Shown here one piece after another: positions 26,757 to 36,612 of a stretch of DNA of 64,000 nt; within the stretch, counting starts at the first letter, position 1, and each line of letters begins with the position of its first letter. Both the position numbers and the translations under genes were made by a program. The notes beneath the pieces were generated by a model that saw only the letters and a list, made by a program, of their open reading frames with translations, was not told where the DNA came from and made no database searches. This DNA comes from DASSUW01 sp963844205. Lineage in GTDB: Bacteria > Actinomycetota > Thermoleophilia > Solirubrobacterales > Solirubrobacteraceae. Where the stretch lies: positions 558,001 through 622,000 of the forward strand of contig CAWJNK010000001.1 in the NCBI GenBank assembly GCA_963844205.1, written 5' to 3'.

Positions 26757-27329
26757 TCAGCGCTCGGGCAGGACCGGGCGAACGAGGACCGTCGTGGTCC
26801 ACAGCTGGTAGGGATCCGACACGCCCGGGTTGATGACCTCGAGCTCGCCGGCGGCCTCGGCGCCGGGGATCTGGTCGGCGCTCGTGATCGGCACGAACGC
26901 GGGGCTGTACGCGTAGGCCGAGCTGTAGCGCATCGCGACGACCCGCAGCGGCGCCGTGTACTCACCGGCCGTGCCCGAGCTTCCGAGCCCGGGCGCGCTG
27001 GCGAGCACGTGATCGTGATAGGGGATCGGTGAGGGCGGGAAGCCGTTGTGTTGGGGCTGATAGCCGGACGGCAGTGTGATCGGGCCGGTCGTTCCGGCCG
27101 CGACCGGGAACTCGATGATGTAGATCGGTGAGGCCCGGTCGAGCAGCCCGGCGCTTGCGTCGAAGATGACCGCCGCGGCGGTGTTGATCTCGGCGGTGTG
27201 GCCCTGGATGTAGACGGTCTCGGTCACCGGACCCGCGGCCACGGCACAGGACGGTGCGGCGGCAAGCCAGCCGACCGGCGCGGCCAGTGCGGCGCAGACG
27301 AGCAAAGAGAGGTGGCGGGGGTGTCGCAT
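26757..27329 (-). CDS. Exported hypothetical protein, 190 aa
   Basis: The signal peptide (HLSLLVCAALAAPVGWLAAAPSCAVA) is followed by a beta-rich domain (TETVYIQGHTAEINTAAAVIFDASAGLLD ... IYIIEFPVAAGTTGPITLPSGYQPQHNG). The motif PYHDHVLAS could bind metal. The family is not recognised. It lies in a run of exported proteins (26409, 27607), all on the minus strand, possibly one transcriptional unit reading away from the SARP promoter. Confidence 0.75.
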   Translation of the reverse strand: MRHPRHLSLLVCAALAAPVGWLAAAPSCAVAAGPVTETVYIQGHTAEINTAAAVIFDASAGLLDRASPIYIIEFPVAAGTTGPITLPSGYQPQHNGFPPSPIPYHDHVLASAPGLGSSGTAGEYTAPLRVVAMRYSSAYAYSPAFVPITSADQIPGAEAAGELEVINPGVSDPYQLWTTTVLVRPVLPER

Positions 27330-27606
27330 GGCGAGGTTCCTTGGTTGGGATTGAGCGTGATGGCGGGGTCAGTGCGGCGCGGGCCGTGACCGGCTGCTGA
27401 CGGCGGCCGTTGCGGCGATCCGCGGTGGTCATCGGGCGAGTCGTCGAAGGAATCGCGTGACTGTGCGGAGGAAGCTGTTGTGGGCGGGGACGGCGGTAAG
27501 GGGGTCTGAGTGGATCATCTTGGGGTCCGCGACGAGGGTCGCCGAGAGCCGAGTGCGCCGGGCGATTTCCTCCTCGCCTTTTGCGTGTGGAGCAGCGGGC
27601 TGACCG

Positions 27607-28194
27607 TCAGGCGAGCGCCGCGCAGAGCTCGGCCGTGTCCCCGAAGAACAGCATCTTGGGGCCGTGGTTCTCGACGATGCTCCCGTCCGGGCCGAAGCCG
27701 AGCACGCCGACGTCGTGCACGAGCAGCCCGCCGCCCGGCACGGTGACCGTGTAGTGGTTGCCGACGAAGACAGCTGTCACGGTGTCGAAGTCGCCGGGGA
27801 CCGCGAAGGTGTCGAACTCGGTGATGTCCGTCGTGTAACGGACGGATTTTCCTGTCTTTGAGTTGTAGAGGATGTTGTCGGCGGTGGCGGGCCAGCGGTC
27901 GTGCAGGACGCGCCGGACGAGGTTCCCGTCGCGGTCGTAGTAGCGCGCGGCCGTCTCCTGGACGAACCCGTTCTCGAGGATGTCGAAGCCCTGCGGGCAG
28001 GTGCCGTCGAAGCCCCCGAAGTAGCTGTCGGCGGTCTTGCCGTGGCAGACGGTGCCGCTCCCGTTCGTCCGGCAGGTATAGAAGTCCGGCGGGGGCGGGT
28101 TCAGCGTCGGGTCGGCTCGGGCCGGGGCGGGCACGCCGGCTGCGAGGGCGGCGACAGCAACGGCGAGGCTGCGGATGGCGGTGCGAGTGCGCAT
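27607..28194 (-). CDS. Exported hypothetical protein, 195 aa
   Basis: Starts at ATG 28194 with AAGGAG upstream. A signal peptide (RTAIRSLAVAVAALAAGVPAPARA) precedes a domain with paired Cys (FYTCRTNGSGTVCHG, GTCPQGFDI) and a run of beta strands ending DGSIVENHGPKMLFFGDTAELCAALA. Actinobacterial exported proteins of this layout are common but uncharacterised. It is divergent from the large SARP gene at 28378 across a region with SARP-like operator repeats, so it is a candidate target of that regulator. Confidence 0.75.
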   Translation of the reverse strand: MRTRTAIRSLAVAVAALAAGVPAPARADPTLNPPPPDFYTCRTNGSGTVCHGKTADSYFGGFDGTCPQGFDILENGFVQETAARYYDRDGNLVRRVLHDRWPATADNILYNSKTGKSVRYTTDITEFDTFAVPGDFDTVTAVFVGNHYTVTVPGGGLLVHDVGVLGFGPDGSIVENHGPKMLFFGDTAELCAALA

Positions 28195-28292
28195 GGCAAC
28201 TCCTTGGTGTCCGGGGCGGCCGAGACGATCTTGCGGTGGCGCTGATGGCGTTCCGTCGGCGGTGCGTGGGGCTGCAGAGGCTCGCGTGGGCC

Positions 28293-28321
28293 GCTGACAG
28301 AGTGCTTTCAATCGGCTGACA
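28293..28321 (+). promoter_or_regulatory. Candidate SARP operator: three direct heptamers
   Basis: GCTGACA (28293-28299), GCTTTCA (28304-28310) and GCTGACA (28315-28321) are direct repeats with 4-nt spacers, an 11-bp period. SARP regulators bind heptameric direct repeats of this spacing on one face of DNA. The site is 57 bp before the SARP start at 28378 and about 100 bp from the divergent exported-protein gene. Binding is inferred from pattern and context. Confidence 0.6.
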
Positions 28322-28377
28322 GGCTCGTTCTGCGTGCACGGCGGGTGCCGAGCCGATAGCGTCGGCGGTGAGGTCGG

Positions 28378-31300
28378 ATGGAGTTCCGCGTGCTAGGGCC
28401 GGTCGAGGTGCGCTCCGCGCGCGGCGTGGTTGGGCTGGGCGGGCCGCGCCAGCGGGCGTTAGTGGCGATGCTTCTGATGCACGCCAACGAGCAGGTCAGC
28501 GCGGAGCGTCTTGCGCTGGGGCTGTGGGGCGAGAACGCGCCCGCAAGCGCGCACAACACGGTGCAGGTGTACGTGTCGCGGCTGCGCAAGGCGCTCGGCG
28601 ACGACGAGCTGCTTTCGACGACGTCGGCGGGCTACCGGTTGCGCGTACGGCCGGGCGAACTCGATCTCGAGCGCTTCGAGCGGCTCGTCGATGATGGTCG
28701 GCGCGCGCTCGCGGCGGGACGGCCGCAGGAGGCCCGGCAGCTGCTGCGCGACGCGCTGGTGCTGTGGCGTGGGCCGCCGCTGGCGGACCTGGCGCTCGAG
28801 CCGTTCGCGCAACCGGAGATCGCACGGATGGATGAGCAGCGCCTAACGGCCGTGGAGGCGCGCGTTGAGGCCGACCTGGATGTCGGATGCCACGCGGAGG
28901 TGATCGCTGAACTACAGCAGCTGGTCGGCGAGTATCCATTGCGCGAGCGCCTGCGCGCGCAGTTGATGCTCGCGCTGTATCGCAGCGGCCGCCAGGCCGA
29001 CGCGCTGGAGGCCTACCGCCACGCGCGGGAGGTCCTCGTCGAGCAGCTCGGGATCGAGCCGGGCGCCGAGCTCCACGACCTCCACGAGGCGGTCCTCGCG
29101 CACGACCCCGCGCTCGATGCGCCACCCGCCACGGGCCGTCGACCTTCCGACGGCCGTGACGCGCGGCGGACGTCGCCGGGCGCGCTGGGCGACCGCGCGT
29201 TGCCGGCGCCTCCGAATCGCACGATCGGTCGTGAGTACGACCTCGCAGCGGTCGGCGAGCGACTGCGCACCACGTCGGTCCGGCTGTTGACGCTGACGGG
29301 GCCGGGCGGCGTGGGCAAGACGCGGCTCGCGCTTGAGGCTGCCCGTGCCGTCGAGTCGGACCTGGCCGACGGTGCGTGCTTCATGTCGCTGGCCGCGGTG
29401 CAACGGCCCGAGGACGTACCCGGGGCGATCGTCAGCGCGCTCGGGATCATCCTGCTCGCGGGTGAGTCGCCCAGCCAGGCGGCCGAGCGCTTCCTGGCCG
29501 CCAAACACGTGCTATTGGTGGCTGACAACTTTGAGCACGTGCTGGCCTCCGCGCCATTCATTGGCGCGCTGCTCGGCGCCTGTCCCGGTCTGACGGTGCT
29601 TGCTACCAGCCGCGAGCCGCTCGCGCTGCAGGCCGAGGAGCGCTATCTCGTCCCGCCACTCTCGCTGCCCGAACTCGGAACGCCCGCGGACACGGAGGCA
29701 CCGGCCGGCGACGATGCAATGACGCTGTTCGTCGAGCGGGCGCGAGCCCACGATCCCGCGTTTGAGCTCAGCGCCGGCAACGCTGCCGCGGTCGCGGAGA
29801 TCTGCCGGCGCGTCGACGGGCTGCCGCTGGCGATCGAGCTCGCCGCGGCGCGCTGCGCGCTGCTGTCGCCTGCCGAGATCGCCGAACGTCTGGACGTGGC
29901 GCTCGGCGCTCCGGGTGCCGCCGCCCGCGACGCGCCCGCCCGCCACCACACGTTGCGGGCGACCGTCGACTGGAGTTACGAGCTGCTGAGCGACGACGAG
30001 AAGGCGTGCTTCGCGCGCTTCGCCGTGTTCGCGGGCGGTGCGACGATCGAGGCGGCCCAGGCGGTCACCGGCGTCGATCTCGACACGCTCGACCACCTTG
30101 TCGGAAAGAGCTTGCTGGTACGCCGGCGGCAGTCGCACACGCCCACCAGGCTGCAGATGCTCGAGACGCTCCGCGCCTACGCCGCCGAGCGCTTCGAGGC
30201 AGCCGACGACCGCGATGCCGTCCGCGAGCGCCACTACCGGTATTTCCTCGCGGTCGCCGAGCGCCACGGCACCGAGCAGGCGGTGATGGGGGTGGCCAGC
30301 ACGGAGCACCTGACGCGTCTCGACGCGGAGGTTCACAACTTCGACGCGGCGCTTCGCTACGCTGCCGGCTGGCCGAACGCCGGACCGGCGCTGGTGATGG
30401 TCGCGGCGCTTGGCTGGTATTGGGACCTGCGAGAGCGCTACGCGGCGCACGCGCTCGACTGGATCGACCGAGCGTTGGCCCTGCCCGGCACCGAGAACCA
30501 CCCAGCAGAGCGCGTCCGCGCGCTGTTGGCCAAGCCCTTCAGGCTGCGATGGCTCGGACGCGTCGCCGAGGGGCCCGCGATCCTCGCCGAGGCTCAAGCC
30601 GTTGCGCGCGCGCTCGGCGATCCGCTCCTGCTGGCCAAGGTGCTGATGGCATGCTCCGTCTGGTGGTCGATGGCCGGCCGCTCCGACGCCGCGGATACTG
30701 CCGCCGACGAGGCGCTGCGGTGCGCGACGGCAGCAGACGACGAATGGGAGATCGCCGATGCGTGGAGGTGCAAGGCACGTGCCGCCCGCAGTCTCCCGGA
30801 ACTGCGCGAGCGCGTCGACCGAGCAGCCTTGCTGCTCGAAGACGTCGGCAACGTGGTCAGACTCGGCCAGCTGTTCGGCGATGCCGCCTACAGCGCGCTT
30901 GCCATGGGTGGCGACCGCGACGCGAGGGAGTTCGCCGATCGCGCAGCGCCGATCGTGCGAGACGTTGACAACCCCGGTATCTGGATGTTCCGCACTGTGT
31001 CCGGCATCACCGGGCTGGCCGCCCTACTGACGGGCGACACCGACGCCGCCCGCGATGCCTTCCGTGAGGAGCTCGAGCTCTGTCGCCGGCTCATCGCGCT
31101 GCCGATCGCCTCCGAAGCCCTCCTCGGGCTTGCGGCCGTCGCCGTCGTCGACGGCGACCTCAGTCATGCCGCGCGGCTTCGCGGCGCCGCGGCGGCCCAC
31201 GGCTACGGCCACCAGCAGGACGAGGTCCCCGCGAGGCTCGACGGGGCGTTCCTCGCGCCCGCCCGCAGGCACCACGGAGCCGACGCATGGGACACCGCCG

Positions 31301-31395
31301 TCCGCGAAGGGGCCCAGCTGAGCTTCGAGGACGCGATCGCCTACGCGTTGCACCAACAGCGCGCACCGTCGGCGCACGCAGCTTCCACGACCTAA
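28378..31395 (+). CDS. Large SARP-type regulator (AfsR-like, BTAD + NB-ARC + TPR)
   Basis: The 1005-residue protein is intact. Residues about 1-95: winged helix DNA-binding domain (FRVLGPVEVRSARGVVGLGG ... VYVSRLRKALG). About 100-245: bacterial transcriptional activation domain (LDLERFERLVDDGRRAL ... LYRSGRQADALEAYRHAREVL). About 285-520: NB-ARC ATPase with P-loop GPGGVGKTRLALEA (about 305-318) and Walker B LLVADNFEHV (about 378). C-terminal half: TPR-like helices. It activates transcription from heptameric repeats, often of secondary-metabolism or secretion genes, and ATP binding modulates it. It faces the decayed relative at 31427. Confidence 0.92.
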   Translation: MEFRVLGPVEVRSARGVVGLGGPRQRALVAMLLMHANEQVSAERLALGLWGENAPASAHNTVQVYVSRLRKALGDDELLSTTSAGYRLRVRPGELDLERFERLVDDGRRALAAGRPQEARQLLRDALVLWRGPPLADLALEPFAQPEIARMDEQRLTAVEARVEADLDVGCHAEVIAELQQLVGEYPLRERLRAQLMLALYRSGRQADALEAYRHAREVLVEQLGIEPGAELHDLHEAVLAHDPALDAPPATGRRPSDGRDARRTSPGALGDRALPAPPNRTIGREYDLAAVGERLRTTSVRLLTLTGPGGVGKTRLALEAARAVESDLADGACFMSLAAVQRPEDVPGAIVSALGIILLAGESPSQAAERFLAAKHVLLVADNFEHVLASAPFIGALLGACPGLTVLATSREPLALQAEERYLVPPLSLPELGTPADTEAPAGDDAMTLFVERARAHDPAFELSAGNAAAVAEICRRVDGLPLAIELAAARCALLSPAEIAERLDVALGAPGAAARDAPARHHTLRATVDWSYELLSDDEKACFARFAVFAGGATIEAAQAVTGVDLDTLDHLVGKSLLVRRRQSHTPTRLQMLETLRAYAAERFEAADDRDAVRERHYRYFLAVAERHGTEQAVMGVASTEHLTRLDAEVHNFDAALRYAAGWPNAGPALVMVAALGWYWDLRERYAAHALDWIDRALALPGTENHPAERVRALLAKPFRLRWLGRVAEGPAILAEAQAVARALGDPLLLAKVLMACSVWWSMAGRSDAADTAADEALRCATAADDEWEIADAWRCKARAARSLPELRERVDRAALLLEDVGNVVRLGQLFGDAAYSALAMGGDRDAREFADRAAPIVRDVDNPGIWMFRTVSGITGLAALLTGDTDAARDAFREELELCRRLIALPIASEALLGLAAVAVVDGDLSHAARLRGAAAAHGYGHQQDEVPARLDGAFLAPARRHHGADAWDTAVREGAQLSFEDAIAYALHQQRAPSAHAASTT

Positions 31396-33066
31396 CCGCC
31401 GCCCGGACGGGGCGCGTGTCGTGCGGCTACCCAGCGCGACGCGCAGGCGTCAAAGAACCCTTCGGCAAACCCCGCGGCACGGCCCGGCGCAGCACCTCGC
31501 GGGCCGCCTCGCGGTCCCCGGCGCGCCGCTGGACTTCCGCCAGGGCCAGCAGCAGCTCGAACTCTGCGCGCGGGTCAACCTCCACCGGCAGCTCGAGCGC
31601 GTGCCGCAGGTATCCGGCCGCGGTCTCGAAGGCCACCGCCGCGGCGGCGCTCCCGGCCGCGCCGACCAGGGCCTCGCGAGCCTTCCCCGCCGGAGCAAGC
31701 GGACCGGCCTCGACGACGTGATGCGCGCTCGGCGTGCGCTGTGCCGGGCCGCTGGTCGAGCGCCTCGCCAATGCGCTGATGCAAGCTCGGCCCGTTGCGG
31801 ACATCCGCTCGTAGATCGCGCGCCAGCGCGTCGACGAAGGCGAAGCGACCTGGACTGCTGCCGACCTCGACGACCAGGCCGGCGGTGAGCGCGGCGTCCA
31901 GGGCTGCGAGGACCGGCTCGCGGCCGCCGGCGAGCTGCTCGAGCACGCCGAGCTCGAACTCGGTGCCGATGGCCGCGGCCGCCCGCAAGCTCTCGCCTGT
32001 GACCGTCGTGAGCCGACCGACGCGCTGGGCGATCAGCTCCTTGACCCCCTCGGGACTGAGTGTCCGCGCCGGCGCGCAGGAGTTGTTCGATAAAGAACGG
32101 GGTGCCGGCCGTGCGGGCGTGCATCCGGCGCACGAGCTCCGGGTGCGGTGCCGCCCGCGCCCGCATGGCGATGAGCCGCTCGGTCGCCGCGGGGTCCGGG
32201 CCGGCAAGCCGCAAGTGCACCACCGCGTCCTCGCGCCGAAGGTCGACGACGAGCGCTCCCACGGGACCGTCGGAGTCGGCCGCGTCGCGCGTAGTCGCCA
32301 GCACCACCAGCGGCCGTAGAGCACGGTCATCGCCTACGCTGCACGCGCGGCCTGCAGGGCGAGGCTCGTCTTGCCGATCCTCGCCTCGCCGGCCACCAGC
32401 ACGACACGCGCCTTCCCATCCCGCAGCGCGCGCCCGACCGCGGCAACCTCCTCTCCCGCCCCACGAACAGCCGCTCTTCACGCAGCGGCGCGGGGAGCGG
32501 CAACCCTTCCGCAGACGCGCGGCCCTCGCGCAACAGGCGCTCACCGAGCGCACGAACAGCCGCTCCGGAAACCGCGCCGAGCTCCTCCCGCAGCATGCTA
32601 CGCAGGGATTCGTAGACCCCGAGCGCCTGGGCCACGTCGCCGCGAGTGGCCAGCACTTCCATCAGCAGCGCATGCGCCGACTCCCGAAGCGGCTCGACCT
32701 CGACCAGCCGGCGCGCCGCCGCCTCGGCCGCCGCGAGCTCGGCGCCGCCCAGGGCCAGCCCAGCCCGAGCCACGCACCTAAGCAGCTCCGCCTGGACGTG
32801 GCCGAGGTCACGGCGGCACTCGTCGACCCATGCGCGGTCGAGGTCAGGCAGCAGCGATCGCTCGAGGATTTCAAGCGCCGCGCGTCCCACCGCCAGCGCC
32901 TCCCGCGGGTCGCCTGTGGCGAGCGCCTGCTCGACACGAGCGGAGCGCGAGCCGCGACCTCCACGTCGATCCAAGCGTCGGGCTCCAGGCGCAGTGAGAG
33001 CTGCGCGCGCCCCTCCAGCACGCCGACGGGCATGACGCCTCGCAGCCGCGACAGCAGCCCCGTCAA

Positions 33067-34488
33067 GTCAAGTCCCGGGAGGTGGTGTAGGAGTCTGGCG
33101 CTCCAGTCGTCGGTGAGGACGTTGGCGGCTCAGGCCGCTTGGAGCTCGGGCACCTCCTGCTTGTTCTCCTTGTCTATGTGATCGTCTCGTCCCGCCAGGA
33201 CGAGAGAGATCGACTCGGCCGAGAGGTAGCGGCGGCCGACGAGCCATTCGTCGTTGGCTTCGATGCAGAGCATGCCGGCGAGGCGGATCAGGCTGCGGTC
33301 GTCGGGGAAGATGCCGACGACGTCGGTGCGGCGGCCGATCTCGCGGTTGAAGCGCTCGAGCGGGTTCGTGCTGCGCAGCTTGCGCCAGTGATCGGGCGGG
33401 AACGCGTAGAAGGCGAGGATGTCGGCCTCGGCGTCCTCGAGCATGGCCGCCACCTTGGCCAGTCGCCCGTCGAGGTGCGCGACCGCTTCCGAGAGCCGGT
33501 CGCGAGCCTGCGCGAGCGAGTCGGCGTTGAAGATCGGACGGATCAGCGCCGCCAGCAGCCCGTGCTGATCGCGACGCGCGTGACCGAGACAGTCCCGGAG
33601 GAAGTGCACGGTGCAGCGCTGCCAGGCGCAGCCGAGAACCTTCGCGATCGCGGCCTTCAGCCCGGCATGCGCGTCGGAGATCGCGAGCTGGACGCCGACC
33701 AGGCCGCGCTTGACGAGCCCTCTGAGGAAGTCGGTCCAGAACGCCTCGGTCTCGGCCTCGCCGACGTCGATCGAGAGGATCTCGCGCCGCCCGGACTCAT
33801 GAACGCCGTGCGCGACAACGAGCGCCTTGGTCACCACCCGGCCGCCGTCGCGGACCTTCTCGACCTTGGCGTCCAGGAACAGATACGGGTAGGCGCCCTC
33901 CAGCGGCCGCGTCCGGAACGCGTCGACGTGCTCATCGAGCGCCCGACAGATCCGCGAGACCTCGCTCTTGCTCACCCGCAGCCCGAGGCTCTCGACCAAC
34001 TGGTCAACGCGACGCGTCGAGACCCCGCACACGTAGCACTGCTGGATCACCGCCAACAGCGCCTGCTCGGAGCGCCGACGCGGCTCCAGGAAGCTCGGGA
34101 AATAGCTGCCACGGCGCAGCTTGGGGATCTGCAGCTCCAGCGACCCCGCGCGCGTCTGCCACTCCCGCGCCCGATAGCCATTGCGATGCGTCATCCGATC
34201 ATCCGGGCGCCGCTCACCGCGCTCGGCGCCGATCTGCTGGGACACCTCGATCTCCATCAGCTCCGCGCACACGGCCTCGACCGCCGCGCGCAGCACATCC
34301 GCCTGCTCCTCGAGCAGCACCCGCTTGACGACCTCCTCGATCGTCATCCTGTCGGCACCGGCCATCGCAGGCGCCTCCTTCCGTCGAGTCGTGGAACAAC
34401 CCGACGATCATGGACGCCACGGTGGCCGGAACCACGCTCAGCGCGATTCCGTCCGAACCGCTCCTACACCAACCCTAGGGACGTGACC
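33067..34488 (-). mobile_element. IS256-family insertion sequence, apparently intact
   Basis: Terminal inverted repeats of about 27 bp have the form GTCAxGTCCC...TGGTGTAGGAG at both ends. CCCCGTCA flanks the element on both sides (33058-33065 and 34489-34496), the 8-bp target duplication usual for IS256. It carries one full transposase gene. It is distinct in sequence from the IS256 element at 12146. Confidence 0.88.
33130..34365 (-). CDS. IS256-family transposase
   Basis: The 411-residue mutator-type transposase looks complete. DDE residues sit in YLFLDAKVEKVRDGG (Asp), LAISDAHAGLKAAIAKV (Asp) and STNPLERFNREIGRRT (Glu). The Cys-His motif WQRCTVHFLRD lies between. No frameshift is present, so the element that broke the SARP gene may still be active. 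Confidence 0.93.
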   Translation of the reverse strand: MAGADRMTIEEVVKRVLLEEQADVLRAAVEAVCAELMEIEVSQQIGAERGERRPDDRMTHRNGYRAREWQTRAGSLELQIPKLRRGSYFPSFLEPRRRSEQALLAVIQQCYVCGVSTRRVDQLVESLGLRVSKSEVSRICRALDEHVDAFRTRPLEGAYPYLFLDAKVEKVRDGGRVVTKALVVAHGVHESGRREILSIDVGEAETEAFWTDFLRGLVKRGLVGVQLAISDAHAGLKAAIAKVLGCAWQRCTVHFLRDCLGHARRDQHGLLAALIRPIFNADSLAQARDRLSEAVAHLDGRLAKVAAMLEDAEADILAFYAFPPDHWRKLRSTNPLERFNREIGRRTDVVGIFPDDRSLIRLAGMLCIEANDEWLVGRRYLSAESISLVLAGRDDHIDKENKQEVPELQAA

Positions 34489-35097
34489 CCCCGTCAGCAG
34501 GCTCTCAGGCGCCGCCGGTGCGCGCCCCGGCCACAGCGCGTCGATCAACTCGTCGCGCGAGACCGGACGCCCGCGATGCAACACCAAGTACGCGAACACC
34601 AACCGACCCTGCCTGCTCGGCAACGCCCCCTCCAGCCGCCGGCCGTTGAACTGCGCCACAAGCGGACCGCACAGTCGCACCACGGTTGTCCCGAGCGCTT
34701 CCAACGTCGATCGCAATCTAGCTCGTAAGCCGGCCCGGGGTTCGCGGAGACCGGATTTAGTCACGACCGCAGGACCGTCGCGGCATTCGCGAGGACGGAT
34801 GTACGCAACGGTCTGCCGCCGGCTCTGACAGCGACGTAGGCGATCTGCTTTGGCTCTCGCGTGGATATGAGCAGGCGGACGATTCGCGCGACGGAGTCCT
34901 CCTTTCGCGTCGAAAGCGACAGTGCGCTGACATGCGATCGTTCGCAACATGGCTGAACCGCCGTTCGACGATCTCCGCGCGGCGATGGCCGACGTAATCG
35001 CCTTTATTGGAGCGCCATTCCGTTCTGTACGTCCAGGAGGTCCGGGCCGCGCTCGTGGAGGTCGCGGAGAGGGATGTGTACGGAGCGCACTCCGCGC

Positions 35098-35494
35098 GCA
35101 TCCATCGTCACGACCGCCTACATGCTCGAGCTCGTCGACGACAATGCGTCCGGCGTCGGCTACCTGCTCAAGGATCGCGTGCGCGACGTTGCCGAGTTCA
35201 TCGGCGCCGTCGAGCGCGTCGCCGCGGGAGGCACCGCCTTCGACCCCGCAGTCGTCAGCAGCCTCGTCGGAGGACGCCGTCGCTCAGTGCTGGACGAGCT
35301 CAGCGACCGCGAGCGGACTGTCCTCTCGCTCATCGCCCGAAGAGGGCTCGAACCGGGCCATCGCCAAACAGCTCCACCTCAGCCCTCGGGCAATCGAACG
35401 GCACGTCCAAACGATCTTCCAGACGTTGGGGCTCGCCGACTCCGAGGACGACAACCGCCGCGTCCTCGCGGTGCTCGCTCTGCTCGGACGCTGA
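35098..35494 (+). pseudogene. NarL/LuxR-type response regulator fragment
   Basis: ELVDDNASGVGYLLKDRVRDVAEFIGAVERVAAGGTAFDPAVVSSLV is the end of a receiver domain and linker. DELSDRERTVLSLIA starts the LuxR helix-turn-helix, which continues in another frame as SNRAIAKQLHLSPRAIERHVQTIFQTLGL. The phosphoacceptor Asp and most of the receiver are absent upstream. It is therefore truncated at the 5' end and frameshifted at about 35340. Confidence 0.75.
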
Positions 35495-35648
35495 GCGGCG
35501 GTAGAGCGAGCCGCACCGCGTGAGGCGGCGATCCGACACGAACTCGTCGGCCGATCGCCTCCACACGCGGGCCCGACGTTGCAATTGTCCCCGGACGGAG
35601 ATCCCGCTCCGTCCCGACACGCCCGAACCCGAACCAGACGAGGCCTCC

Positions 35649-35978
35649 ATGTACCCCCACGTGACCCAGTTCGAGACCCGACGACAGGAGCTCGCGCGCA
35701 GCTTCGCGTCGAGACGGGAGAGTGACGAAGCAGGCCGCGACGCGGTGGCCAGGCGTGCGCCCGCCGGCCCGCCCCGGTACAAGCTCGCGCTTCTCACCTG
35801 GGTAGCCGCCTACGCGGTCATCACCTTCCTGCTCGGCGTGCTCGGCCCGGCTATGACCTCCTGGCCACTGGCGCTGCGCACGCTCGTCCTGAGCGTGACG
35901 ATGGTCGTCGCCTTGACATGGCTGGTGATGCCGCGCCTCACGCGACTCTTCCGGCCGTGGTTGAGCGCCGGCGCCTGA
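35649..35978 (+). CDS. Small two-helix membrane protein
   Basis: The 109-residue product has a charged N-terminus (about 1-40, QFETRRQELARSFASRRES) followed by two transmembrane helices (about 45-65 LALLTWVAAYAVITFLLGVL and 73-93 LALRTLVLSVTMVVALTWLV), ending MPRLTRLFRPWL. This C-terminal membrane pair is like that found after antibiotic-biosynthesis-monooxygenase domains, but that domain is missing, so the gene may be a shortened or stand-alone version. Function unknown. Confidence 0.65.
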   Translation: MYPHVTQFETRRQELARSFASRRESDEAGRDAVARRAPAGPPRYKLALLTWVAAYAVITFLLGVLGPAMTSWPLALRTLVLSVTMVVALTWLVMPRLTRLFRPWLSAGA

Positions 35979-36037
35979 CTGCCCAAGCCTCGATCTGAAC
36001 CGGGCCGTCGTCGACGACGGCCGAGAAAGGAATAACT

Positions 36038-36472
36038 GTGGCGATGCGCCTCGACCTTGAAGCTCTCGAAACCAGCTTCGACCTGGTGGCCTCTCAGGGT
36101 GACCGCCTGATGGACATCCTCTGTGCGCGGTTGTTCGTCGCGGCACCCGCGGTCGAGCCCGGTGTTCGCCGGGACTGACCTCGCGCGCCAGAAGCGCATG
36201 CTGCTGGCGGCGCTGGTACTCCTGCGCGAGTCTCTGCGAGACCTCGGCCGTCGTTTCGAGGCTGCGCGCACTCGGCGCGCGGCACGTCGAGTACGGCGCC
36301 GAGCCGGAGCACTACCCGGTCGTCGGCGCTGTCCTGATCGCCTCGATGGCTGAGGTGGCGGGCGCGGGCATGGCGTCCGGCGCACGGGCGAGCGTGGGCT
36401 GCCGCGTTCGATGTCGTCGCCGGCGCCATGCTCGACGGCGCCGCGTCCGCCCGGCTCAGCCCTGCCGCGTGA
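36038..36472 (+). pseudogene. Bacterial globin gene with three +1 frameshifts
   Basis: The reading starts at GTG 36038 (LDLEALETSFDLVASQGDRLMDILCARLFVAAPAVEP), continues after a one-base shift as VFAGTDLARQKRMLLAALVLLRESLRDL, then LRALGARHVEYGAEPEHYPVVGAVLIASMAEVAGA, then WAAAFDVVAGAMLDGAASARLSPAA. Together this is a globin domain of about 140 residues of the flavohaemoglobin-like class; HVEYGAEPEHY carries the region of the proximal His. Each break is explained by one extra G in a short G run (about 36165, 36245 and 36363). Confidence 0.75.
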
Positions 36473-36612
36473 TCCGGTTGGAGCCGTGGCGGATTGCCGC
36501 CACCCGATGGCGGCAGCCCGACGGCTCATCTACGGGGTGTCTCCCTCGCACTGCGACCGAGCACCGGCGAGGCTTGATACGTCGTGCAGCACCCTCCCCG
36601 AAAGGACCACCC

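Larger units (their letters stand above)
31427..34830 (-). pseudogene. Second SARP-type regulator, IS-interrupted and frameshifted
   Basis: Read on the minus strand, the N-terminal winged helix lies at about 34495-34760 (RLCGPLVAQFNGRRLEGALPSRQGRLVFAYLVLHRGRP, WPGRAPAAPESLL). It resumes after the IS256 element at 33058 (TGLLSRLRGVMPVGVLEGRAQLSLRLEPDAWIDVE). The BTAD (about 32330-32970) and ATPase parts follow in at least three frames, with FVGR, ELIAQRVGRL and FVDALARDLRADV recognisable, and the tail ends at 31427. Several frameshifts make it non-functional. The exact 5' end is uncertain because the start region is degraded. Confidence 0.8.
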
